Below are positions 25,266 to 35,189 of a stretch of DNA of 64,000 nucleotides, one piece after another. The notes beneath the pieces are model-generated. The model was not told the origin of the DNA, did not search any database, and worked only from the letters and a program-made list of their open reading frames with translations. A program made the position numbers and the translations under genes. Position 1 is the first letter of the stretch, and every line of letters starts with the position of its first letter. This DNA comes from Arenimonas sp049195245 (lineage in GTDB: Bacteria; Pseudomonadota; Gammaproteobacteria; Xanthomonadales; Xanthomonadaceae): assembly GCF_049195245.1 (NCBI RefSeq), contig NZ_JBMIRR010000026.1, positions 62,001-126,000 of the forward strand, written 5' to 3'.

Positions 25266-26806
25266 GCGGCCCACCGGTAAAGCCAGGTTTCGGAACGGGT
25301 TTCGCGGCCGTCGCGCAGCAGCGCGCGCAGCTCGGCGTCGGCGCCGGCTTCGGGCGCGAATTCGAAGCTGATGCGCCAGCCGCCGGTTTCGGGGTTGGCC
25401 TGCGCCTGCGGGCGCAGCACCTGGCCGCGGCTGGTTTCCACCAGCGCCTGCAGCTTGTCCGCGCCGTCCAGCGCCGCGCCCTGGAAGTCCACGACGAAGC
25501 GGCGCAGGCCCGGCTGCGTGCCGGCGCCGACGCGGGTGTCGGCCACCGTGGCCAGGCGGTCCTGCCAGGCCTTGGGCGGGCCCCAGTGCAGCCGGTATTC
25601 GAAGCTGTGCTCGCGGCCCGCCGCCAGCGGCTGCGCCGGCCGCCAGAACGCGACGATGTTGTCCTGGTATTCGTGGCCGGTCGGGATCTCCACCAGCACC
25701 ACCGCGCCCGGTCCCCAGTCGCCGACCGGCTCGACCCACAGGCTGGGGCGATGTTCGTAGCCGGCTTCGAGGTCGGCGAAATCGGCGAAATCGCGCTTGC
25801 GCTGCATCAGGCCGAAACCGCGCGGCGACGTATCCTGGAAGTGGCTCAGGCGCACCCGCGGCGGGTTGCGCAGCGGGCGCCAGGCCTGTTCGCCGCGGCC
25901 GGTGTGCAGGGCCAGGCCGTCGGAGTCATGCGCTGCGGGACGGAAGTCGTCCACGTGCTGGCCGTCGCCGTCGGTGAAGTGGAACATGCTGGTCAGCGGC
26001 GCGATGCCGGCGCGATCCAGGTCCACGCGCGGGAACAGGTGCATGCGGGTGTCGAAGCGGGTGTCCGCGCCCGGATGGATCTCGAAGCGGAACGCCGCCG
26101 CGGCGCTGGGGCCGTCCATCAGCGCGTGCACCACCAGCGCGGTCGCGCCGGCCGCCGGCTGCTCGATCCAGAAGGCGCGGAACACCGGGAATTCCTCCGG
26201 GTGCTGTTCGCCCGAGGCCAGGGCCAGCCCGCGCGCGGACAGGCCGTAGCGCTGGTCGCGGCCCACCGCGCGGAAATAGCTGGCGCCCAGGAAGGCGCAG
26301 ACCTCGTCGAAGCGGCCGGCCACGTTGATGGGCGCATGCAGCCGGAAGCCGGCGAAGCCCAGGTCGCCCGAGGGCACCGGCTGCGGACCGAACTCGAACA
26401 GGGCCGGGTCGTAGGCGATCGGCCAGGCCTGGCCGCCCTGCACCACCGACAGATCCACGCGGTCCATGAACAGGTAGCCGCGGTGGAAGAACTGCGCCTG
26501 GAAGGGCAGGCCCTGCCCGCGCCACAGGGCCTTGGCCGGGCGGAAGCGGATGTCGCGGTACTGGTCGTAGCCGATGCCGCGCAGCGAGGCCGGCAGCTGG
26601 CCTTCGGGCGCGCGGAAGGGCGAGGCCGCCAGCGCCCGGGCCTTGGCCACCACGGCCTGCGCGTCGAACGGCTCCGCCGCCCCGCTCACGCCCGAGGCGG
26701 CAAGCAGGGGGAACAGGGACGCAAACTTCAGCAGGTCACGACGGTGCAAGCAGGACGCCTTGGGGGAGACTCGGTGGCGAGAGTCTAGAAAGGCGCGGAT
26801 GAGCAA
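25262..26806 (-). CDS. opgD: Periplasmic glucan biosynthesis protein, OpgD/OpgG family
   Basis: A 514-residue exported protein of the MdoG family, which shapes or branches the glucan made by OpgH in the periplasm. The N-terminus contains a twin-arginine motif (HRRDLLKFA) before a hydrophobic stretch ending in ASG, so export through Tat is likely and points to OpgD over OpgG. ATG 26806 gives a long pre-Tat segment; a TTG at 26749 would place RR near the start and may be the real initiation codon. MdoG motifs such as YRDIRFRP and FHRGYLF are present. It is coupled to opgH. Confidence 0.88.
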   Translation of the reverse strand: MLIRAFLDSRHRVSPKASCLHRRDLLKFASLFPLLAASGVSGAAEPFDAQAVVAKARALAASPFRAPEGQLPASLRGIGYDQYRDIRFRPAKALWRGQGLPFQAQFFHRGYLFMDRVDLSVVQGGQAWPIAYDPALFEFGPQPVPSGDLGFAGFRLHAPINVAGRFDEVCAFLGASYFRAVGRDQRYGLSARGLALASGEQHPEEFPVFRAFWIEQPAAGATALVVHALMDGPSAAAAFRFEIHPGADTRFDTRMHLFPRVDLDRAGIAPLTSMFHFTDGDGQHVDDFRPAAHDSDGLALHTGRGEQAWRPLRNPPRVRLSHFQDTSPRGFGLMQRKRDFADFADLEAGYEHRPSLWVEPVGDWGPGAVVLVEIPTGHEYQDNIVAFWRPAQPLAAGREHSFEYRLHWGPPKAWQDRLATVADTRVGAGTQPGLRRFVVDFQGAALDGADKLQALVETSRGQVLRPQAQANPETGGWRISFEFAPEAGADAELRALLRDGRETRSETWLYRWAA

Positions 26807-26854
26807 CGCCTTAGTGCCGTTGCGCTACAGTGGGTGTCCGTTCAGCGCAGGCCC

Positions 26855-26880
26855 GGGTGCCGCCCTTGCGGCAGGCACCC
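26855..26880 (-). terminator. Hairpin downstream of rpoD
   Basis: GGGTGCC (26855-26861) pairs with GGCACCC (26874-26880), with further G-C pairing inside the loop, 21 bases after the rpoD stop. No T-run follows on the rpoD strand, so termination is only moderately supported. Confidence 0.4.
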
Positions 26881-26900
26881 TTTCACGCGGCCGTGACGCC

Positions 26901-28745
<1,845 letters not shown>

Positions 28746-28782
28746 GAAGACGCATCCCGCAACAGGGAAAATGGAACCGCGC

Positions 28783-28788
28783 AGTATA
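28783..28788 (-). promoter_or_regulatory. Possible -10 box of the rpoD promoter
   Basis: TATACT on the minus strand lies 38 bases before the rpoD start in an AT-richer gap. No good -35 hexamer is visible at 16-18 bases, so this is a weak call. Confidence 0.35.
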
Positions 28789-28855
28789 CAGGAGCGCCCT
28801 ACCCGTGGATATCTATTTGATTAACCGGGGGAAAACGACGCCGCTCGGGGCGCGC

Positions 28856-29293
28856 TCATGACTGCAGGCGGAAGGTGACCGGGCCGTCGTTGGCCAGGCT
28901 CACCACCATGTGGGCGCCGAACCGGCCCGTTTCAACCCGGGGATGGGCCTGCCGGCACAGGGCCACCAGGCGCTCGAAGCCCTGCAGGGCGGCCTCGGGC
29001 GCGGCCGCGGTGGTGAAGCTGGGGCGCATGCCCCGCCCGGTGTCGGCCGCCAGGGTGAACTGGCTGACCAGCAGCAGGCCGCCGCCGGTGTCGGCCAGGG
29101 ACCGGTTCATGCGGCCCTCGGCATCGGCGAACACGCGATAGCCCAGCAGCCGCTGCGCCATGCGCGCGATCCGCGGCTCGTCGTCGCCCGGCTCCACCGC
29201 CACCAGGGCCAGCAGGCCGGGGCCGATCCGGCCGACGCAGTCGTCGCCGACGGTGACCTGGGCCTGGGTGACGCGCTGGATGAGGGCGATCAT
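28856..29293 (-). CDS. dtd: D-aminoacyl-tRNA deacylase
   Basis: A 145-residue cytosolic proofreading enzyme that hydrolyses D-aminoacyl-tRNAs (and Gly-tRNA-Ala). Both signature motifs are intact: SQFTL at residues 77-81 and NDGPVTF at 135-141 with the Gly-cis-Pro that enforces chirality. Length matches the family. It is divergent from the acyltransferase gene, with 51 bases between starts. Confidence 0.96.
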   Translation of the reverse strand: MIALIQRVTQAQVTVGDDCVGRIGPGLLALVAVEPGDDEPRIARMAQRLLGYRVFADAEGRMNRSLADTGGGLLLVSQFTLAADTGRGMRPSFTTAAAPEAALQGFERLVALCRQAHPRVETGRFGAHMVVSLANDGPVTFRLQS

Positions 29294-29344
29294 GCGTGAA
29301 GTGTATGCGGACGGACGCCGCATGCCTTCCCTTACACTCGCGGC

Positions 29345-30256
29345 ATGAGCCTTGCCCGCCCCCTCGGCCGCCTGATGTTCGCCGCCGCCTGGTGCCTGGG
29401 CCGCCTGCCGCTGGCCTGGCAGCTGCGCCTGGGCGACGCCCTCGGACGCCTGGCCTACCGCCGCAACACGCGCGAGGCCAAGGTGGCCCGCCGCAATTTC
29501 GAGCTCGTGATGCCGGGCCAGGACGGCGCCGCCCGCGAGCAGGCCGTGCGCGAGGTGCTGCGCCAGACCGGCCGCAACGCGGTCGAGACCCTGCGCATCT
29601 GGACCCGCCCGCGCGCCGACAACCTGGCCCTGGTGCACGCGGTGCACGGCCGGCACTTGCTGGACGCGGCGATCGCGGCCGGGCGCGGCGTGATTATCGC
29701 GGCACCCCACTACGGCAACCTGGAGCTGGTGGTCGAGGTGATGGCGGCGCGGGCGCCATTCGCGCTGGTGTACCGCGTGCCCGACAGCCGCGCCGGCGAC
29801 GTGTTCCTGCGGCTGGCGCGCGGCGGCGACAACATCACCCTGGTGCCGGCCGAGGCCAACGCGATGCGGCCGCTGTGGAAGGCGCTGCGCGAGGGCGGCA
29901 TCGTCGGCATCACGCCCGACCAGCAGCCCAAGCTGGGCAGCGGCGAGTTCGCGCCCTTCTTCGGCAAACCCGCGCTGACGCTGAGCCTGATCCCGCGGCT
30001 GGCCGAACGCAGTGGCGCCACGGTGATGTTCGCCTACGCCGAGCGGCGCGAGGGCGGCGGCTTCGACCTGCACTACGCCCCAGCCCCGCCCGAGATCGCC
30101 TCGCCCGACCTGGCCGTGGCCACCGCGGCGATGAACGCGGCGGTGCAGGAGATTGCGTCACGTGACCTGCGGCAGTACCAGTGGACCTACAAACGGTACA
30201 CGCTGCGTCCGCCGGGCTCCGGCGAAACCAATCCCTACCATCCCGACTGCCGGTGA
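29345..30256 (+). CDS. Lipid A biosynthesis lauroyl/myristoyl acyltransferase family protein
   Basis: A 303-residue inner-membrane-associated acyltransferase of the LpxL/LpxM (HtrB) family, which adds secondary acyl chains to Kdo2-lipid IVA using acyl-ACP. An N-terminal hydrophobic segment (about residues 8-28) anchors it. The catalytic H-x4-E motif is H122-YGNL-E127, and TPDQQP and FFGKPA are further family motifs. The acyl length and whether it acts as LpxL or LpxM cannot be told. Two bacterial-PH membrane proteins follow. Confidence 0.88.
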   Translation: MSLARPLGRLMFAAAWCLGRLPLAWQLRLGDALGRLAYRRNTREAKVARRNFELVMPGQDGAAREQAVREVLRQTGRNAVETLRIWTRPRADNLALVHAVHGRHLLDAAIAAGRGVIIAAPHYGNLELVVEVMAARAPFALVYRVPDSRAGDVFLRLARGGDNITLVPAEANAMRPLWKALREGGIVGITPDQQPKLGSGEFAPFFGKPALTLSLIPRLAERSGATVMFAYAERREGGGFDLHYAPAPPEIASPDLAVATAAMNAAVQEIASRDLRQYQWTYKRYTLRPPGSGETNPYHPDCR

Positions 30257-30266
30257 GCCTGCGCCC

Positions 30267-30797
30267 ATGACCGAACCCGACCTGTCCACCCCGCTGCCGG
30301 CGCCCGAGCCTCCGGTGACCCTGCCCGCGGAATGGCAGCCGCTGCCCGACGCGGCGCGCACGGTATCCGGCATCGTCGGCGCGATCAGCGCGGTGGTGAT
30401 GGGCGGCGGCGCTGCCTTCCTGCTGCCGCTGGTGGTGGATGGCTGGCCCGCGCGCATCGGCCTGGCCCTGCTGTGGCTGGCGGTGCTGGCACTGATCGGC
30501 ACCGCCTGGGGTCGCGCGCGCTGGCGCCGCACCCGCTGGCGCCTGGACGAGCGCGGACTGCAGGTGCGCCGCGGCCTGGTCTGGCAGAGCGAAACCCTGG
30601 TGCCGCGCACCCGCGTGCAGCACCTGGACCTGGAGCGCGGCCCGATCGAGCGCCGCTTCGGGCTGGCGACCCTGGTGGCCCACACTGCCGGTACGCGCAT
30701 GCACGCGCTGCGGCAGTCGGGCTTCGTGGACGCCGACGCCGTCGCCCTGCGCGACGCCCTGCTGCCCGAGGCCGCGCGCCATGACGACCCCCTCTGA
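30267..30797 (+). CDS. YdbS-like membrane protein with bacterial PH domain
   Basis: A 176-residue protein with two transmembrane helices (about residues 35-57 and 62-80) followed by a bPH_2 domain (about 88-165, including RWRLDERGLQVRRGLVWQSETLVPRTRVQHLDLERGPIER split across strands). The bPH_2 family is common in Gram-positive stress and lipid loci and occurs as YdbS-YdbT pairs. Its last 17 bases overlap the YdbT-like gene. The role is unknown but presumably in the envelope. Confidence 0.82.
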   Translation: MTEPDLSTPLPAPEPPVTLPAEWQPLPDAARTVSGIVGAISAVVMGGGAAFLLPLVVDGWPARIGLALLWLAVLALIGTAWGRARWRRTRWRLDERGLQVRRGLVWQSETLVPRTRVQHLDLERGPIERRFGLATLVAHTAGTRMHALRQSGFVDADAVALRDALLPEAARHDDPL

Positions 30798-32289
30798 GTC
30801 CATCGTCGAGGGCGGCGACGAGCGGCGGCTGCACCCGCTGTCGTGGCTGTTCGTGCTGATCCTGCAGATCAAGAGCTTCGCGCTGCCACTGCTGGTGCTG
30901 CTGTTCACCGGCCGCGGCAACAGCTGGGAGCTGTGGGGCCTGGTGGGCGCCGGCGTGCTGGTGCTGCTGTCGCTGGCCCAGTACTTCACCTACCGCTTCC
31001 GCATCGAGGGCGACGGCATCGTCATCCGCAGCGGCGTGTTCCAGAAGAGCCTGCGCAACATCCCCTTCCAGCGCATCCACAACGTGGCCCTGCACCAGTC
31101 GCTGCTGCACCGGGTGTTCAAGGTGGCCGAGGTTCGGCTGGAATCCGCGGGCGGCATGCGGCCCGAGGCCGAGATGCGCGTGCTGTCGCTGGCCGATGCG
31201 CAGGCGCTGGAGGAACTGGTGCGCAGCCACGGCAAGGCCGCGCCGGTGGGCGACCAGCCGGCGGTGGAATCGCCGACCAATGAATTGCTGTCCCTGCCCA
31301 CCAGCGAAGTGGTGCGGCTGGGCCTGATCTCCAACCGCGGCATGCTGCTGGTGGCGGCGGGCTTCGGCGTGCTGGCCCAGACCGGCTCGGACCTGCTGGG
31401 CGACGCCATCGAAGGCACCGGCAAGTGGCTGCTGGGCTGGGGCAAGGAGCTGCACATGGGCGTGGTCGGCAGCATCGTCGGCCTGCTGGCCGTGCTGGTG
31501 GTGGTACTGGTGGCGATGCGCGTGCTGTCGGTGATCTGGGCACTGCTGCAGTACCACGGCTTCACGCTGACCGAGAACGGGCCCCGGCTGAGCGCGCAGC
31601 GCGGCCTGCTGACCCGCGTGCGCGCCAGCATGCCGCGCTCGCGCATCCAGGCCTGGAGCCTGCGCGAAAGCCTCACCCACCGCTGGTTCGGGCGCCGCAG
31701 CCTGCGCGTGGACACCGCGTCCATCGAAGCGGTGAACGACCAGCGTTCGGTGCGCGACCTGGGTCCGGTGGGCACGCCCGAAGCGCTGGACGCACTGATA
31801 CGGCACCTGCTGCCGCGCGCGCACTGGCCGATGCAGGCCTGGCACGGGCTGCACCGGCTGGCGTGGCGGCGCATGTTCATGCTGCCGGCGCTGGTGGCGG
31901 GGGTGGTGACCGCGGCGCTGACCTGGTTCCAGGGCCCGTGGGGCCTGGCCGCTCTGGCGCTGGTGCCGCTATTCTACCTGCGCGCGCGAATCTGGGCGCG
32001 GCATGCCGGCTACAGCGAGGAAGGCGGCCTGATCGCGGTGCGCGAAGGCTGGCTGGACAAACACTGGCGCTTTGCCGAGACGCGCAAGCTGCAGTCGCTG
32101 ACGCTGTCGCAGTCGCCCTTCGACCGCCGCTACGGCATGGCCACGCTGTTGATGGACAGCGCCGGCGCCAGCCCCTTCGATCCGCCGCTGCGCATCCGCT
32201 TCCTGCCCGAGGCCGAGGCCCGCGCCCTGCACGACCGCCTGGCGGCGGCCATGGACGCCGCGCCTATTCCCGCCAGAACTGCGGCGTAA
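30781..32289 (+). CDS. YdbT-like membrane protein with multiple bacterial PH domains
   Basis: A 502-residue partner of the preceding protein. Three units of paired helices plus a bPH_2 domain follow one another, with cores near residues 70-130 (TYRFRIEGDGIVIRSGVFQK), 255-325 (QYHGFTLTENGPRL) and 395-490 (RHAGYSEEGGLIAVREGWLDK). It overlaps the YdbS-like gene by 17 bases, and its end overlaps the convergent trkH gene by 26 bases. YdbS/YdbT-type proteins are thought to form a membrane complex; the function is undetermined. Confidence 0.82.
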   Translation: MTTPSESIVEGGDERRLHPLSWLFVLILQIKSFALPLLVLLFTGRGNSWELWGLVGAGVLVLLSLAQYFTYRFRIEGDGIVIRSGVFQKSLRNIPFQRIHNVALHQSLLHRVFKVAEVRLESAGGMRPEAEMRVLSLADAQALEELVRSHGKAAPVGDQPAVESPTNELLSLPTSEVVRLGLISNRGMLLVAAGFGVLAQTGSDLLGDAIEGTGKWLLGWGKELHMGVVGSIVGLLAVLVVVLVAMRVLSVIWALLQYHGFTLTENGPRLSAQRGLLTRVRASMPRSRIQAWSLRESLTHRWFGRRSLRVDTASIEAVNDQRSVRDLGPVGTPEALDALIRHLLPRAHWPMQAWHGLHRLAWRRMFMLPALVAGVVTAALTWFQGPWGLAALALVPLFYLRARIWARHAGYSEEGGLIAVREGWLDKHWRFAETRKLQSLTLSQSPFDRRYGMATLLMDSAGASPFDPPLRIRFLPEAEARALHDRLAAAMDAAPIPARTAA

Positions 32290-33721
32290 GCAGCACCAGC
32301 AGCGAGAACACTTCCAGGCGGCCCAGGATCATGCCCAGGGTGCCGAGCCAGGTCGCCACGTCGTTCACCGAGGCGAAGCTGTAGGCCACCACGCCCAGGC
32401 CCGGGCCGGAGTTGGACAGGGTGGCCATCACCGCACCGTAGGAACTCTCAAGGTCCAGTCCGGTCGCGCTCATGCCGATCACCAGCACCACGAAGCACAG
32501 CATCCAGATGGCGATGAAGCCGCTGACCGACAGCACCACGCTTTCGGACACGCGCCGGCCGCCCATCTTCACCAGGAACTGCGCCTTGGGATGCACCAGC
32601 TGCTTGATCTCGCGGTAGCCCTGCCGCACCACCATCACCACGCGCGCCACCTTGAGTCCGCCGACGGTGGAGCCGGCGCAGCCGCCGATGATGGCGATGG
32701 TGACCACCAGGAACGGCGCCGGCCCGGTCCACTGGTCGAACCCGGACACCACGAAGCCGGTGGTGGTGATGTTGGACACGACCTGGAAGGTGGCGTTGCG
32801 CAGCGCGTCGCCCATGCCCGCGTAGTCGCCGCCCAGCCACAGGGTGGCCGCGACGATCAGGCTGGCGCCGGCGACGATGCGCAGGAAGGCGCGCAGCTCG
32901 GAATCCGAGCCGTAGACCTGCATCGAGGCCCGTCGCCAGGCGATGTAGTGCAGGCCGAAGTTGATGCCGCCCAGCATCATGAAGACGATCGCGATCCACT
33001 CCAGCACCGGGCTGTTCCAGCGGCCGAAGCCCGCGTCGTAGGTCGAGAAGCCGCCGGTGCTGACCGTGGACATCGCGTGGCCGATCGCGTCGAACAGGCT
33101 CATGCCGCCGACCCAGAACGAGGCCGCGCACATCAGCGTCAGTCCGAAGTAGACCGCCCATAGCGCTTTCGCCGTCTCGGCGATGCGCGGCGTGAGCTTG
33201 GTGTCCTTGGTCGGCCCGGTGCTTTCCGCGCGGAACAGCTGGGTGCCGCCGATCTTGAGCATCGGCAGGATCGCCACCGCCAGGATCACGATGCCCATGC
33301 CGCCCAGGAACTGCAGCAGCTGGCGGTAGAACAGCACGCTGCGCGGCAGGTCATCCAGCCCGTTGATGACGGTGGCGCCGGTGGTGGTCAGCCCCGAGGT
33401 GGCCTCGAAGATCGCGTCGGTGTAGCTCAGGTAGGGCGGGCCGTGCACGAAGGGCAGCGCCGACACCAGGCTGGCGAACACCCAGGTCATGGTGACGATC
33501 AGGAAGCCGTCCCGCAGGCGCATCTCGTAGTTCACGTGCCGCACCGGCACCCACAGCGCCACGCCGATCAGGAAGCTGACCAGGAAGCTGCCGGTGAACA
33601 CGTGCACCGTGCCCTCCTCGCCCCAGGCCATGGCCAGCAGCGCCGGCGGCAGCTTGGTCAGCGACGAGAGCACGATGATGACGCCCAGGATGCGCTGGAT
33701 GGCGCGGAAGCGAAGGCTCAC
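32264..33721 (-). CDS. trkH: Potassium uptake protein TrkH
   Basis: A 485-residue K+ channel-transporter of the SKT family. Four pore loops can be seen: TTTGAT at residues 112-117, STVSTGGFS, SNITTTGFV and SNSGPG, whose Gly residues form the selectivity filter. It works with the cytoplasmic regulator TrkA, whose gene lies directly upstream and overlaps by four bases (ATGA). Its final 26 bases overlap the convergent YdbT-like gene. Confidence 0.95.
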   Translation of the reverse strand: MSLRFRAIQRILGVIIVLSSLTKLPPALLAMAWGEEGTVHVFTGSFLVSFLIGVALWVPVRHVNYEMRLRDGFLIVTMTWVFASLVSALPFVHGPPYLSYTDAIFEATSGLTTTGATVINGLDDLPRSVLFYRQLLQFLGGMGIVILAVAILPMLKIGGTQLFRAESTGPTKDTKLTPRIAETAKALWAVYFGLTLMCAASFWVGGMSLFDAIGHAMSTVSTGGFSTYDAGFGRWNSPVLEWIAIVFMMLGGINFGLHYIAWRRASMQVYGSDSELRAFLRIVAGASLIVAATLWLGGDYAGMGDALRNATFQVVSNITTTGFVVSGFDQWTGPAPFLVVTIAIIGGCAGSTVGGLKVARVVMVVRQGYREIKQLVHPKAQFLVKMGGRRVSESVVLSVSGFIAIWMLCFVVLVIGMSATGLDLESSYGAVMATLSNSGPGLGVVAYSFASVNDVATWLGTLGMILGRLEVFSLLVLLTPQFWRE

Positions 33722-35097
33722 AGCCAGGTGGCCCCGGTCTGGAACAGCGCGCTCACCTTGGCCATCTCGCGCTTGTCCATCACGAACAGGATGACGTGGT
33801 CGCCGGGCTCGATCACCACGTCGTGGTGGGCGATCAGCAGCTTGTCGCCGCGCACGATGCCGCCGATGGTGGTGGCCGGCGGCAGCTCCAGTTCGTCCAG
33901 AGCGCGGCCCACCACCTGCGACGTGCGGCGGTCGCCGCGCACCACGGCCTCGATGGCTTCGGCGGCGCCGCGGCGCAGCGAGTACACGCGCGCCGGCGCG
34001 CCTTCGCGGATATGCGCCAGCAGCGCGCCCAGAGTCACCAGCTGCGGGCTGACCGCGATGTCGATGGTGCCGCCCTCCACCAGCTCGGCATACGAGGGCC
34101 GGTTGATCAGCGCGACCACGCGCGGGCAGCCCATGCGCTTGGCCAGCATCGCCGAGAGGATGTTGGCCTCGTCGTCGTTGGTCATCGCGCAGTAGACGTC
34201 GGTCTGGTCGATGTTCTCCTCGCGCAGCAGGTCCTCGTCGGCGCAGTCGCCGACCAGCACGATCGAGTTCAGCAGGTCCTCGGCGATGCCGCGGGCGCGC
34301 TCGCGCGAGCGCTCGAGCACCTTCACCGAATAGCGGCTTTCCAGGCTGCGGGCCAGGTTGCGGCCGATATTGCCGCCGCCGGCGATCAGCAGGCGGCGCA
34401 CGGGGCGAGGGTCGAGCCGGCGCAGCTCGCCCATCACGGTCAGGATGTTCTTTCGGTCGGCGAGGAAAAACACCTCGTCGTCCACTTCGATCACGGTGTT
34501 GCCCTCGGGCTTGACCGGCTTGCCCTTGCGGAAGATCGCGGCCACACGGGCGTCCACGCCGGCGGGGAGGTGGTCGCGCAGGTCGCGGATCTCGTGGCCG
34601 ACCAGGGCGCCGCCCGGCACCGCGCGCACCGCCACCAGCTGGGCGCGGCCGTCGGCGAAGTCGAGCACCTGCAGTGCGCCGGGGTATTCGATCAGCCGCT
34701 CGACGTGGCGGCAGACCAGCTGTTCCGGGCTGATCGCGGCGCTGACCGCGGAGTGCGCGGGGTCGGCCAGCGAGGCCACTTCCAGGTACTGCGCCTCGCG
34801 CAGCCGGGCCACGCGCGTGGGCGTGCGGAACTGGTGCTGGGCGACCTGGCAGGCGATCAGGTTCACTTCGTCGCTGGAGGTCACGGCCACCAGCAGCTCG
34901 GCCTCTTCCGCGCCGGCCTGGGCCAGCACGCTGGGCAGGGAGGCGTGGCCGACCACGGTGCGGATGTCGAGCTTCTCGGCCAGTTCGCGCAGGCGGTTGT
35001 GGTCGGTGTCCACGACGGTGATGTCGTTGTTCTCCGACGCCAGCGCCGACGCCACCGAGGTGCCGACCTGCCCCGCGCCGAGGATGAGGATCTTCAT
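33718..35097 (-). CDS. trkA: Trk system potassium transporter TrkA
   Basis: A 459-residue cytoplasmic gating ring subunit with two tandem RCK units. The first nucleotide-binding Rossmann motif is MKILILGAGQVGTSVA at the N-terminus. The second is LLIAGGGNIGRN near residue 237, each followed by an RCK_C domain. It binds NAD(H)/ATP and controls TrkH. trkA and trkH are coupled. Confidence 0.96.
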   Translation of the reverse strand: MKILILGAGQVGTSVASALASENNDITVVDTDHNRLRELAEKLDIRTVVGHASLPSVLAQAGAEEAELLVAVTSSDEVNLIACQVAQHQFRTPTRVARLREAQYLEVASLADPAHSAVSAAISPEQLVCRHVERLIEYPGALQVLDFADGRAQLVAVRAVPGGALVGHEIRDLRDHLPAGVDARVAAIFRKGKPVKPEGNTVIEVDDEVFFLADRKNILTVMGELRRLDPRPVRRLLIAGGGNIGRNLARSLESRYSVKVLERSRERARGIAEDLLNSIVLVGDCADEDLLREENIDQTDVYCAMTNDDEANILSAMLAKRMGCPRVVALINRPSYAELVEGGTIDIAVSPQLVTLGALLAHIREGAPARVYSLRRGAAEAIEAVVRGDRRTSQVVGRALDELELPPATTIGGIVRGDKLLIAHHDVVIEPGDHVILFVMDKREMAKVSALFQTGATWL

Positions 35098-35189
35098 GTG
35101 ACCAGATGCCCTTGCGCGCGCAGCCTGCGCGACGCCGCTAGTCTAGCGGGAAGCCCGACGGTGCGGCGGCCGGGCTTGCCGGCCGGACC

